From: Verrucomicrobiota bacterium
GTDB taxonomy: Bacteria > Verrucomicrobiota > Verrucomicrobiia > Limisphaerales > JACRJZ01
NCBI GenBank assembly: GCA_016219875.1
Contig: JACRJZ010000111.1
Location: forward strand, 1 to 64,000
Reading direction: 5' to 3'
DNA length: 64,000 bases
A program made the translations under genes and the position numbers. Under the pieces are notes generated by a model. It was not told the origin of the DNA and ran no database searches. It saw only the letters and a list, made by a program, of their open reading frames with translations. Shown here one piece after another: positions 43,617 to 52,900 of the stretch. Every line of letters starts with the position of its first letter. The stretch's first letter is position 1.

Positions 43617-46007
43617 ATGAACGACCTGAAACTCGCTCTCCGACTTCTGTGCAAGCATCCAGGCTATACGCTCACAGTGGTTTTCATCTTGGCGCTGGGG
43701 ATTGGCGCCAACACCGCCGTCTTCAGTGTGGTCAATGCCGTGCTGCTCAGTCCGTTGCCCTACAAGAACCCTCGCCAAATCGTCCAGGTGTGGCGACAGC
43801 AGATCAAGGGCGCCGTCCGCACCAATATGGGGCACAAGGATTTCAAGCTGCTGCGGGAGCCTGCCCAGGCCTTCGAGCAAGTCGCGGCTTATTGTCGGCG
43901 GCGTGTGTACGTTCAAGGAATCGACCGCCCGCTTCACGTCCGCGCCCAAGAAATTTCTCCCAACATGTTCGCCTTGTTGGGGGCGCAACCCGCCTTGGGC
44001 CGGGGCTTCCTGCCCGAGGAAGAGCAGGAGGGCAACGATCGCGTGGTGGTCTTAAGCGATACGTTTTGGAAAGACCACTTCGGCGGCGCTGCCGAGGCGA
44101 TCGGCAAACCACTCCTCCTCGACGGCCAGAGCCATACGGTGGTGGGCGTTATGCCACCGGAGTTTCAATTCCCTTACGGCGATCGCACGCCGTTCTGGCT
44201 GCCATTGGTGCTCGAACCTACGAGCCGGCCCTTCAACCGGGCGTGTCTTGCCTTTGCTCGCCTCAAGCCCGGCGTGAGCGAGGCACAGGCCCGAGCACAC
44301 GTGGCCGGCATTGGCCAACGCTTGATCGAGCTCTATCCCTTCAACGCCGGTACGACGCTTACGGTCGAACGGTTGCCGGACGGGTTATTTGGGAATTACC
44401 GCCGAATGCTCTGGCTGCTTCTGGGGGCGACCGGGTTCGTGTTGCTGATTGCGTGCAGCAATGTGGCCAACCTCCAGCTCGTACGGGCAGCCGCACGGCA
44501 AAGGGAATTAGCCGTGCGCCTGGCGGTCGGAGCCTCGCGGGGGCACCTCGTGCGGCAGATGCTCACCGAGAGCGTGGTAGTCAGCATGGCCGCGGGGTTG
44601 CTGGGTCTGCTCGTGAGTTACTGGGCCTTGAAGGCATTACTCGGCCTGTGCCCGGCCGGGATGCCGCGCATGGAGCAAACGCGCGTGGACACGACCGTGC
44701 TGCTCTTCACGCTCACCATCTCAGTGCTCACCGGTTTGGTCTTCGGGCTGATTCCCGCGTGGAAGGGTTCCGACATCCATTTGGGCCAAGCCCTCAAGGA
44801 GGGTCTGGCCCAGGCTTCGGCCGCGCGCGGCTGGCGACGGTTGCGGGACAGCTTCGTCGTTTCGCAGTTGGGAGTCTCGCTGGTCCTGCTGGTCGGCGGC
44901 GCGCTGCTGCTGCGCAGCCTGCTGGCCTTGCAGGCGGTGGACTTGGGCTTCCGACCGGAACACCTCCTGCGCGTGAGGCTGGAGTTGCCGGAGATGAAGT
45001 ATCCGAAGTATCCGCAACGGAGCGCCTTCTTTGAGCAACTATGTGAGCGGGTGCGCGGCCTGCCGGGAGTCCAGGCCGCGGCGTACGGGGAATGGAGCGG
45101 GCACGGGGGTGTAACGCCGTTCTCCATCGGGAATGCTCCGGTGAAAGCGGAGGCAGGGCCGGTGGCGCTCGGCATCGATGTAAGCCCTGGTTTCTTTGAG
45201 ACGTTACAGATGCGCCTCCTCAAAGGCCGGACCTTTACCAGGGCCGATTTGCCCACGGACCCAGAGGCTTGGCCCAGCGAAAGACCGGTGGTCATTGATG
45301 ACAAACTGGCGCGCGACTATTTCGCTGACCAGGAACCGCTGGGGCAGCGCCTCCGCTTCGACGAGCACCGGATAGGAACGATTGTAGGCGTGGTCAGTGC
45401 CACGCGGCTCTTCGAAGATCTGGCCCCGGCCTATGGCCGAATCTATCTGCCTCTGCAGCACTATTATTACATCAACGACTTGGTCATTCGGGTCGAGGGC
45501 GACCCGCTGCGATTGGTCAAGACCGTAGGCGCCCAGGTGACCGCCTTGGACCCGGACCAAGCCATCTCCAAAATCGACACGGCCGAGGCCGACTTGGCGG
45601 GTATGTTGGCGCCACGCCGGTTCAGCACGGTGCTCATCGGTCTGGCGGGCGGCTTGGCCCTCCTTCTGGCGGTCGTGGGCATCTACGGCCTGTTGCAGTA
45701 CAGCATCACGCTTCAGTTCCACGAGATCGGCATTCGCATGGCCTTGGGCGCGACCCGCACGGACGTTCTCAAAGCGACGCTGCGGCAGGGATTCAAACTG
45801 GCCCTGATCGGCATTGCCGTCGGATTGGCAGGCGCCCTGGCGCTGAGTCGGGTCCTCACCAGTTTGCTCTACGAGGTTCGGCCTACGGACGCCTTCAGCT
45901 TGGCGAGCGCCTCAATTCTATTGGGTACGGTGGCCTTGGCGGCGTGCTGGGTTCCCGCGCGCCGGGCGGCGAAGGTCGATCCCATGGTGGCGCTGCGATA
46001 TGAATAG
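43617..46007 (+). CDS. ADOP-type permease 7
   Basis: 796 residues. N-terminus MNDLKLALRLLCKHPGYTLT with helix VVFILALGIGANTAVF. First PCD to about 255; LLGATGFVLLIACSNVANLQ; AARQRELAVRLAVGASRGHL near 295; a second half with FVVSQLGVSLVLLVGGALLL; C-terminal QFHEIGIRMALGATRTDVLK; end AKVDPMVALRYE. Last member of the array. It is followed by another leader tract and a non-permease gene. Confidence 0.9.
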   Translation: MNDLKLALRLLCKHPGYTLTVVFILALGIGANTAVFSVVNAVLLSPLPYKNPRQIVQVWRQQIKGAVRTNMGHKDFKLLREPAQAFEQVAAYCRRRVYVQGIDRPLHVRAQEISPNMFALLGAQPALGRGFLPEEEQEGNDRVVVLSDTFWKDHFGGAAEAIGKPLLLDGQSHTVVGVMPPEFQFPYGDRTPFWLPLVLEPTSRPFNRACLAFARLKPGVSEAQARAHVAGIGQRLIELYPFNAGTTLTVERLPDGLFGNYRRMLWLLLGATGFVLLIACSNVANLQLVRAAARQRELAVRLAVGASRGHLVRQMLTESVVVSMAAGLLGLLVSYWALKALLGLCPAGMPRMEQTRVDTTVLLFTLTISVLTGLVFGLIPAWKGSDIHLGQALKEGLAQASAARGWRRLRDSFVVSQLGVSLVLLVGGALLLRSLLALQAVDLGFRPEHLLRVRLELPEMKYPKYPQRSAFFEQLCERVRGLPGVQAAAYGEWSGHGGVTPFSIGNAPVKAEAGPVALGIDVSPGFFETLQMRLLKGRTFTRADLPTDPEAWPSERPVVIDDKLARDYFADQEPLGQRLRFDEHRIGTIVGVVSATRLFEDLAPAYGRIYLPLQHYYYINDLVIRVEGDPLRLVKTVGAQVTALDPDQAISKIDTAEADLAGMLAPRRFSTVLIGLAGGLALLLAVVGIYGLLQYSITLQFHEIGIRMALGATRTDVLKATLRQGFKLALIGIAVGLAGALALSRVLTSLLYEVRPTDAFSLASASILLGTVALAACWVPARRAAKVDPMVALRYE

Positions 46008-46095
46008 GACGTGCGTGAAACGTGATGCGAGATGCGCAGCCGTCGGCGGATCGGACGACTGACAACGAACAACAGATCGAAGGGTCCTTCGCTAT
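46008..46095 (+). repeat. GTGAAACGTGATGCG / TGACAAC leader tract before a non-permease gene
   Basis: GTGCGTGAAACGTGATGCGAG and later GACTGACAACGAACAACAGA show that this leader type is not confined to the permease genes. Confidence 0.7.
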
Positions 46096-47472
46096 ATGAG
46101 CAGAACAGCCACATTCACGGCGGTGTTGATCATCGTCGCGGGCCTTGCTTACGGGCTCGGACGCAAGCACGGCGCGGCAAGGCGGGACGTGGCGCTCCCC
46201 CTGGCGGTCGATCCCTTGACAAGCGCTGCGAGTTTGCCACGACCCGTTGCGAAGCCGCCGAACGTGGCCTCGCCTGCTCACGAGGCAGCCGCGTTCAAGC
46301 CCGCCACCGCTCTGGATCGCTCGCTGCCGTTCGTGCAGGACATGCTGAGCGCGCAGACGGGCTACGAAGCGGCCGCACTGAATCTCGACCACGCGCTGAA
46401 GCAGATGGAAACGGTGGCCACGTCCGACCGAAAAGGCTTCATCACCGGGGTATTCTCATTCATCGCCCGGCATCGCACTCCGGCAGAGGCCTTGGCGCTC
46501 TGCGGCCAACAGGCAACAAAGGTGCGGAGCGACGCTCTCCGCACGCTGGCGTCCGAGTGGATCTCGGCGCGGAGTCCGTTGGATGAAGAGAAACGCTCTG
46601 CCTTGCGGGAGCGGATTCAGGCACCCAGCAGAGGCAGACTCGGGCTGGAGGTGGAGTTGGCTTTCGCGATTGCATCCAGCCAACCAGACGACGAATTGGT
46701 TAACGCCTGGTTGAATGCCTTCTCCGCTCACCCGGGGCGCTCCGAGATGCTACCGGCTCTCGCCAACAAGCTGCTTCGGGACAATCCCGATGACTTGCTG
46801 AACCGTACGGCGGGATGGACTGAGTGGGAACGCGGGCGCGCGGCGCGGACGGTTCTGGAGGATTGGGCGAGTCGTGCCCCGCAGGAGGCCTGGACGTGGT
46901 ACCAAGCCCAGCAGGCGCGGTTGGGCCAAGATCTCGCGCCGAGCATTCTGGAGCCTTGGGCGAGGTCTGATCCCGAGATGGCGAAGACCGTGTTGAACTC
47001 GCTTTCCGATCCGGGCCAGCGCCAAGCGGCAGTGGAGGCAATCGGTCGAGCGCTGGCGCTGCGCAACACGGTCGAAGCGGTTCAGTGGGCCGACGGCCTC
47101 CCAAACGCGGACGAGAAGGAGGCCGCGCATAGCAGCATTTACGGGGCGACACCGCGCGGAATCGGAGCCGCCATCGGCATGGAGAATGGATTCCCGACGT
47201 TGCGGTCCATTCTCCCCGGCAGTCCGTTGGAGGGCACCGGCGTTCGGCCCGGTGATCGGTTCGTCGAAGTTAGGCAAGCGGATGGAACTCGTCAGAGCCT
47301 GTACGGCGCGCCGTTGGAATCGGCCGTCAGATTGATCCGGGGCGAGCCAGAGTCAGAGTTGGAATTGCGCCTCCTGCGGCGCAACGAGGGTACCGGCCAA
47401 CTCGAGGAGGTTCGAGTGCCTGTGCGACGGGCCCAGCTCTATTTCGGCGAACCATCGTCGAAAAAACAGTGA
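46096..47472 (+). CDS. membrane-anchored or exported helical protein with C-terminal PDZ domain
   Basis: 458 residues. N-terminal hydrophobic segment (TFTAVLIIVAGLAYGLG) acts as a signal anchor. The middle (about 75-350) is helical, with repeated Trp/Ala motifs (ILEPWARSDPEMAKTVLNSL), and could be a solenoid. The C-terminal 100 residues form a PDZ-like domain (GIGAAIGMENGFPTL, LPGSPLEGTGVRPGDRFVEV, SAVRLIRGEPESELELRLL). No protease catalytic domain is present. It may scaffold or present substrates in the periplasm. Pentapeptide-like duplications are absent. Confidence 0.75.
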   Translation: MSRTATFTAVLIIVAGLAYGLGRKHGAARRDVALPLAVDPLTSAASLPRPVAKPPNVASPAHEAAAFKPATALDRSLPFVQDMLSAQTGYEAAALNLDHALKQMETVATSDRKGFITGVFSFIARHRTPAEALALCGQQATKVRSDALRTLASEWISARSPLDEEKRSALRERIQAPSRGRLGLEVELAFAIASSQPDDELVNAWLNAFSAHPGRSEMLPALANKLLRDNPDDLLNRTAGWTEWERGRAARTVLEDWASRAPQEAWTWYQAQQARLGQDLAPSILEPWARSDPEMAKTVLNSLSDPGQRQAAVEAIGRALALRNTVEAVQWADGLPNADEKEAAHSSIYGATPRGIGAAIGMENGFPTLRSILPGSPLEGTGVRPGDRFVEVRQADGTRQSLYGAPLESAVRLIRGEPESELELRLLRRNEGTGQLEEVRVPVRRAQLYFGEPSSKKQ

Positions 47473-47878
47473 ACTGTGACGGGAATTCCGTCGCGGCAGT
47501 CGTGTTAGATACAAACACCATCAGGCGTTTGACGACGACCGAACTGCGTCTGACCGTTTGACGGCTCGTAACGGTCTCGTGTGGTCTCTTAAGAGCAAAG
47601 TGATGAACTGCCCTTCAAGTCAGCGGCTCAACGACCTCGGCTGCCTATGCGCGGCGTGTTCGGCCGGGTTGCAGCGTTCTCTACATGCCGGCCGCCGAAG
47701 CAGCCTTACACATCCGCGCCGATGAGAGAGCTTCTCAACCGCGATTCCAATATGCCCGGGAGGAACCAGCGACCAAACAACGAGTGGAACCCGCCTCGCC
47801 CTCGGAGAGCTGAATAATTCCAACGCGCGACTCCGACTTTATTGTGAACATGCAATATCAGGTCTCACAACCGGCACC
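47473..47878. other. 406-bp intergenic region before the sigma fusion gene
   Basis: Just after the PDZ gene stop there is an imperfect palindrome, GACGGGAATTCCGTC (47478-47492), which could be a weak terminator. The related text GTGACGGAATTC precedes the gene at 40123. The remaining sequence up to the ATG at 47879 has no convincing ORF, hairpin or Shine-Dalgarno sequence. It presumably holds the promoter of the fusion gene. Confidence 0.5.
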
Positions 47879-50704
47879 ATGATGACCGAGATCGAATCCA
47901 ATCTGTTGCAGCGCTTCCGGCAAGCGGGGGACACCGAGGCTTTCGCCCAACTCACCCGGCGGTATGCCGGCATGGTCTATGGCACCTGTCTGCGCATCAC
48001 CGGCAACCAAGCAGCCGCGGCGGACGCGGCTCAAGAGACGTTCTACGAGTTCTCGAGAAAGGCCAAGAAAATCACCGGATCTCTCAGCGGCTGGCTGCAC
48101 CAGGTCGCCACCCGCAGAGCAATCGATCTCGCGCGGAGTGAAACCTCGCGTGCGCGACGGGAACAGGCCTATGCTGCGGAGAGGCCGCTCGCAACGGACC
48201 GATGGACCGACGTTTGCCCGCTGCTGGACGAAGCGTTGGGCGAGATCGACGAGGCCTCGCGCGAGGTGCTCATCCGGCATTTCCTGCAAGGGGAGACCAC
48301 CATCGAGATCGCTGCGGTTCAGGGCGTGTCCCAGCCAACCGTGTCTCGGCAGATCGAGAAGGCTTTGGCCGAACTGCGCGGGAAACTGCGGATGAAAGGG
48401 CTCTGTGTGGCTGCGGCTACGTTGAGCGTTCTGATGGGCCAGGCCGCCCAAGCGGCCCCGACTGCGGTGATGGCTGCGTTGGGCAAGGTGGCATTGGCAG
48501 CCTCAGCGAGCACCGGGACCGGGGCCGGTACAGCCCTCGCAACTGGCCTGGGTTTGAAGCTTGGCGCGGCAGCCGCCGTGACCGTACTCGGCGTGAGCGC
48601 ATATCTGATGTTTGCACCTCAGGAACCATCCGAGGTTCTCCACTTTCCCAAGGACCGCTCCCTGGGATCGATCCTGGTGCAGGAGGGGCCGAACCGGGGT
48701 GAGTTTCCCAGCGAAGCCGTGACCGGCTTTCTTCTGGACACCCTGGATGGATCTGCCTGGGAACGGCGCGGCTTGGCCCAAGGTGATATCCGCTGGTCGC
48801 CGGGCCAGCGCGTGAAACTAATCGTCGATCCAGACGCTTGGCAGGATTTGTCGCCGTTAAAGCGTTTGGCCCCTGATTCCCTCTATGAAATCTCACTGGA
48901 CCGAACCCGTGCGAATGATCAGGCGATGGCGTCGTTGGTTCACTTGACGGGATTGCGCTCATTGAACCTGACTCGCACGGCGATCACGGATCGCGGTCTG
49001 GCCGATGTGGCGCGTCTCCGCTCGCTGAAGTGGTTGGCGCTGCCGGAACAAATCACCGACGAAGGTCTCGCGCAGCTAGCCGGCCTTCACCAACTCGAAG
49101 GCTTGCTGCTGGCCGGCAAAGGGCTCAGTGATCGCGGGCTGGCTCACCTGCGGCGAATCCCGACTCTGCGAGTGCTGCGCTTGAACGGCCAATCCGGCCT
49201 GGAGGACGCTGCATTGGCCGCGTTGGCCGAGCTGCCGCGGCTCGAAAGCGTGTCGCTGGGCGGCGCATCCAAGCTCACCGATGCGGGCGTCGACCTGCTG
49301 GTGAAGTCGCCGTCACTTCGGTATCTGGACCTCCTCGGTACGCAAGTCACGCCCCGAGGGGTGGCTCGCCTTGCGGAGCTTCCCTCCTTGGAACACCTCG
49401 ATCTCAACACGCGACCGGGGCTGGACGATGACGCGCTTGCCGCGTTGAGCCGCTTACGGAACCTGAAGCGGCTTCGTTTGGGTGTCAGTCCCACTCGGCA
49501 CTACACCGAGAAAGGGTTGGCTGAAGTGGCGAAACTGGAACGGTTGGAACTGCTGCATCTTTCGGGGCCGGGCGTGACGGACGCGGCCTTGCGGCAGGTC
49601 GCCAAGTTGCCCCGACTGCGCGAGCTTTTCATCCTCGACGCCCCCTTGGGCAACGCCGGTCTGGCCGCGCTGGCTTCCACGAAGTCGCTCCAGGTTCTCG
49701 ACTTGCGGCTCAACCGACGCGTGACGCTCGGCGGCCTCGCGGCATTGAATCCGCTGACCAACCTCCGAGCGCTCTATGCGATGGGCGGCATTGACGACGA
49801 CGGGCAGCGATTGGACATCAGTGGCTTGACCAACTTGACTGACCTCATTCTCGAAGTCGCTACCAAACGACTTCGGGCGGATGACCTGGTCTGCTTCGAG
49901 CGGCTGACGAATCTGCGTTCCCTGCAACTGGGCGGCAACGCCGTTGACAACGAGGCCTTGGCTCATCTGCGCGGATTGACCAACTTGCTTCGGCTGCGGA
50001 TCGGCGGCCCGGAGGTGACCGATGCCGGACTGGCTCATCTGGCCAATCTAAAGCAACTGGAAGACCTGACGCTGACCGGCAACATCTCGGACGTGGGCTT
50101 GGAGCACTTGGCAGGGCTCACGGCGCTCGCGACACTGCGCATTTATTCTTCGCAGAACCTCAGCCCGGACGCCGGCGAACGGCTCCAGGAGACTCTGCCC
50201 GCGTTGCGTCTCTTTGAGGCGGACAAAGACCGGAGACTCACCGGTGAGTCGCAGCAACTCAAAGCCGGTGCTCCCGCGCCGAGCTTTACGCTACCGACCC
50301 TGGACGGGCGCGAGGTGCGCTTGAGCGATCTGCGCGGCAAGACAGTCCTACTCTATTTCTGGGCGACTTGGTGCACACCCTGTGTTGCATCAATGCCCAG
50401 TCTGAAGGAGTTCTACGCTCGAACGAGCCGGCGAGACGATTTCACCATGATCGGCCTGAGCCTGGACGATTCCGATGAGGTGGTGCGCCGCTTCGTCGAA
50501 AAACATCAACTGCCTTGGCACCAGGCTCGCATTGGACGGCTCTCGCGGTTGTCCGCCGGCTATGGCGTGCCCGACCAAGCGCCGTTCTACGTGCTCATCG
50601 GACCAGACGGCAAAGTCGTCCTGCCAAATGCATCCGGCGTGAAAGCGATCATGGGGGAACTGGAAAAGCTCCCGGCAACCAACGGCAAGGAGTCATCGCG
50701 ATGA
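47879..50704 (+). CDS. membrane-anchored ECF sigma factor fused to leucine-rich repeats and a TlpA-like thioredoxin domain
   Basis: 941 residues (ATG 47879; 47882 equally possible). Residues about 5-170 are a complete ECF sigma: region 2 (YAGMVYGTCLRITGNQAAAA, DAAQETFYEFSRKA, WLHQVATRRAIDLAR) and region 4 (EASREVLIRHFLQGETTIEI, VQGVSQPTVSRQIEKALAEL). Two hydrophobic segments follow (about 174-190 and 225-243), separated by an Ala/Gly-rich stretch. Residues about 330-770 are some 16-18 leucine-rich repeats of the bacterial 'LTDAGLAHLA' type. Residues about 795-935 form a TlpA/AhpC-TSA-like domain with an intact WCTPC motif (Cys832, Cys835). No anti-sigma gene is adjacent, so the C-terminal part may regulate the sigma domain in cis. 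Topology cannot be fixed from sequence. Confidence 0.9.
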   Translation: MMTEIESNLLQRFRQAGDTEAFAQLTRRYAGMVYGTCLRITGNQAAAADAAQETFYEFSRKAKKITGSLSGWLHQVATRRAIDLARSETSRARREQAYAAERPLATDRWTDVCPLLDEALGEIDEASREVLIRHFLQGETTIEIAAVQGVSQPTVSRQIEKALAELRGKLRMKGLCVAAATLSVLMGQAAQAAPTAVMAALGKVALAASASTGTGAGTALATGLGLKLGAAAAVTVLGVSAYLMFAPQEPSEVLHFPKDRSLGSILVQEGPNRGEFPSEAVTGFLLDTLDGSAWERRGLAQGDIRWSPGQRVKLIVDPDAWQDLSPLKRLAPDSLYEISLDRTRANDQAMASLVHLTGLRSLNLTRTAITDRGLADVARLRSLKWLALPEQITDEGLAQLAGLHQLEGLLLAGKGLSDRGLAHLRRIPTLRVLRLNGQSGLEDAALAALAELPRLESVSLGGASKLTDAGVDLLVKSPSLRYLDLLGTQVTPRGVARLAELPSLEHLDLNTRPGLDDDALAALSRLRNLKRLRLGVSPTRHYTEKGLAEVAKLERLELLHLSGPGVTDAALRQVAKLPRLRELFILDAPLGNAGLAALASTKSLQVLDLRLNRRVTLGGLAALNPLTNLRALYAMGGIDDDGQRLDISGLTNLTDLILEVATKRLRADDLVCFERLTNLRSLQLGGNAVDNEALAHLRGLTNLLRLRIGGPEVTDAGLAHLANLKQLEDLTLTGNISDVGLEHLAGLTALATLRIYSSQNLSPDAGERLQETLPALRLFEADKDRRLTGESQQLKAGAPAPSFTLPTLDGREVRLSDLRGKTVLLYFWATWCTPCVASMPSLKEFYARTSRRDDFTMIGLSLDDSDEVVRRFVEKHQLPWHQARIGRLSRLSAGYGVPDQAPFYVLIGPDGKVVLPNASGVKAIMGELEKLPATNGKESSR

Positions 50705-50935
50705 AAGGATTCGCCACCGGTGACGAGAATCGCGAGTTTCCCTGCGGGAAGCACAAAACACGGAAGCCTTTCGGTGGATGCGTCGGTTTCCCGGCAGGCG
50801 TACATTCCCACCTGGAACGAAGGCCAGAAGGCTGGCCAGCGCTTCTGGAGGAGCAACAATGTTTGCGGGATTTGAGGCGCGGCAGACGTGTTGGGGATGA
50901 ACATGCAAGACATGCGACCAAAGCAAACACCGATT

Positions 50936-51706
50936 ATGAAAGCATCCTCGTTCAAAAACACACTGGCTTTCCTGGCACTCTCCGGGGCGATCTGGCTCTC
51001 GCCGCCGATGGCCCGCTCGCAAGCTCCCGCCGAAAAGCCGGCTTCGGACTCGCCGCCGCTGGAGGAGCCGCGGATCAGACTCGACATCAAACAGGGTGAC
51101 ATTAAACAGGGCCGCAGCACTGCTAAACCTGCCACCGTGGCGAACGTGATCGAGAACTTGAGAGATCAAGCCATTCACGCGGACTTTGTCCTCTCGCCGG
51201 GGGTGGCCGAGATCGTGGTTTCCAACCTGACGCTCCGATCCGCGGATTTGCGAAGCGCCCTCCAAGCCATCGGTGCTGCCACGGGCGACAAGTTACGGGT
51301 CTTTCCGTTGGGAGAACGTAACCTTTACGCGCTAAACCTCGGTCAGGCTCCGCGACCGGAGAAAAGCCTTGAAGCCTTCAATCTCAGCCCAGTTTTGGAT
51401 TCACTGGGTCCGCGCGATTCCAAGGCGGTTGCGCAACAAGTCGAAGAGATCACGCAATTCATCCTCGCGACCATCAAGAATTTCGACCAGCGGACCAAGC
51501 AGGAGCGCGGGACTCCTTTGGTGAGTTTTCACGCCGGCACGGGGTTGTTGCTGGTCATCGGTCATCCCGAGCAACTGGAGATTGTCAGCAAGATCGTACA
51601 AGCCCTGAACGCTCCGCTCCGCTCCGGCGCTCCAGCACGAACCGAGAACGTGGAAGCAACTCCCAAAAGCAAGAGCACTTCGGATCCGCGCCCGATGACG
51701 CCTTGA
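50936..51706 (+). CDS. secreted protein with secretin-N/STN-like segment
   Basis: 256 residues from ATG 50936, chosen because it places the signal peptide (NTLAFLALSGAIWLSPPMAR) at the start; 50888 and 50900 are alternatives. Residues about 60-125 (VIENLRDQAIHADFVLSP, VVSNLTLRSADLRSALQAIG) read like the short beta-alpha-beta domain of secretins and TonB receptors (STN). Residues about 180-225 (VSFHAGTGLLLVIGHPEQLE) resemble secretin N1-type modules. No secretin pore domain follows. The gap 50705-50935 shows no gene of its own. The downstream sigma factor at 51781 may be its regulator. Function unknown. Confidence 0.7.
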   Translation: MKASSFKNTLAFLALSGAIWLSPPMARSQAPAEKPASDSPPLEEPRIRLDIKQGDIKQGRSTAKPATVANVIENLRDQAIHADFVLSPGVAEIVVSNLTLRSADLRSALQAIGAATGDKLRVFPLGERNLYALNLGQAPRPEKSLEAFNLSPVLDSLGPRDSKAVAQQVEEITQFILATIKNFDQRTKQERGTPLVSFHAGTGLLLVIGHPEQLEIVSKIVQALNAPLRSGAPARTENVEATPKSKSTSDPRPMTP

Positions 51707-51780
51707 AGTCTGGCTTCGCCCATCCGCCCGCAATCGCCGCTGCAACCGCCAAGGCTGTGCGGCCGGGCTGCTTTATATCG

Positions 51781-52365
51781 ATGTCCACCCCTGAGGCCGC
51801 TTCGACGCCAGGAGCCGCAGACGACACCCTGCGGCTTACGCGCCTTTTGGCGACGGGAGACGAGGCGGCGTTTCGCGACTTTCACGGACGCTATTTCGAC
51901 CGGCTCCACGAATTCCTGCTGGTCGTGTCCCGCGGCCAAGCGATGGAAGCGCAGGAGGCCTTGCAGGAAACGCTGCTGCGCGTGGCGCGCTACGCTCGTC
52001 CGCTCGCCGACGAACACGCGTTCTGGTGCTGGCTGAAAATGGTCGCCCGGAGCGCGGAGCGCGATGCCGGCCGCAAACAGCATCGCTATCTCAGCCTGCT
52101 GCGGAACTACGCCCTTCGCTGGGTCTCCATCGAAAGCTCCGGAGAGACCGCCGCCGATGGCGAGTTGAGCGACCTGCTCGAAGAGAATCTGCTGACGCTG
52201 GATGCCGCAGACCGTCGGCAGGTCGAAGGCAAATACCTTCGTGGCTCCAGCGTGCGGGAACTGGCCACCGAAACCGGCTTGACCGAGAAGGCCGTCGAGT
52301 CGCGTCTGCTGCGGCTCCGCCGGCAACTGCGCGAACAACTGCTGCAACAACTTCACCTTCCATGA
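51781..52365 (+). CDS. RNA polymerase ECF sigma factor
   Basis: 194 residues from ATG 51781; the upstream in-frame extension lacks coding character. Region 2 (about 18-85: FHGRYFDRLHEFLLVVSRGQ, ALQETLLRVARYARPL, AFWCWLKMVARSAERDAGR) and region 4 (about 125-185: LLTLDAADRRQVEGKYLRGS, VRELATETGLTEKAVESRLL) are clear. The stop overlaps the next ATG (ATGA at 52362-52365), which marks a coupled regulator pair. Confidence 0.88.
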   Translation: MSTPEAASTPGAADDTLRLTRLLATGDEAAFRDFHGRYFDRLHEFLLVVSRGQAMEAQEALQETLLRVARYARPLADEHAFWCWLKMVARSAERDAGRKQHRYLSLLRNYALRWVSIESSGETAADGELSDLLEENLLTLDAADRRQVEGKYLRGSSVRELATETGLTEKAVESRLLRLRRQLREQLLQQLHLP

Positions 52366-52763
52366 AACAGGCAAATTGCGATCCGTTATTGAATGAACTC
52401 TTGGCCGACGAATCGCTGGAGGTCGTCCGCCGCCGGTCGTTAGAACAGGGCCTAGCCGTCGCGCGGCGCCGAAGACAACGCGCTGGTTGGGCCAAGGCGG
52501 GCATGATCGCGGCTGTGATTCTCGGAGCACTCTGCCTGTTTCTTCCTAACGGAAAGCGGCCGGAGCTCCGCGAGCAAGTTGCACGTGGACCAGCCACGAC
52601 TACGCATGCGCCAAGCGCAGTCCGCTTCATTTCTGACGATGAACTGCTCGCACTGTTCTCGGGCCGCCCGCTAGCGCTTATCGGCCCTCCGGAACGAAGG
52701 ACACTCTTGTTCCTCGATCAACCTACGACACAAATGCCCGACAACGGGCAGCAGAATCCGTGA
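52362..52763 (+). CDS. small single-pass membrane protein, probable anti-sigma partner
   Basis: 133 residues coupled to the sigma gene. The N-terminal 45 residues are charged (LLADESLEVVRRRSLEQGLA, RRRRQRAGW). One helix follows at about 48-63 (AGMIAAVILGALCLFLP), then a short extracytoplasmic tail with a degenerate VRFISDDELLALFSGRPLAL motif. No zinc-finger Cys/His motif is present. The SDDELLALF-type segment is seen in other small proteins encoded after verrucomicrobial sigma factors, as far as I recall. The assignment rests on position and topology. Confidence 0.7.
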   Translation: MKQANCDPLLNELLADESLEVVRRRSLEQGLAVARRRRQRAGWAKAGMIAAVILGALCLFLPNGKRPELREQVARGPATTTHAPSAVRFISDDELLALFSGRPLALIGPPERRTLLFLDQPTTQMPDNGQQNP

Positions 52764-52900
52764 CGCGCAATCTCGAAGCTAGGAAAGCGACAGCCGCGTT
52801 CGACCTCCTTCGCAAGCTGCTCCGGCCGTGCGGCCATCCGTCGGGCGGTTTAGGGCGCGACACCCAGCGTCGGCTGAAGTAACGTCCGCTTCGTATAGCG

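Noticed and set aside
47473..47878. A riboswitch or small RNA before the sigma fusion
   Set aside because: Apart from one short palindrome after the upstream stop, no conserved structure could be recognised.
50515..51099. Plus-strand open frame between the sigma fusion and the secreted protein
   Set aside because: It lies mostly in other frames of the flanking genes and shows no signal peptide, motif or ribosome site.
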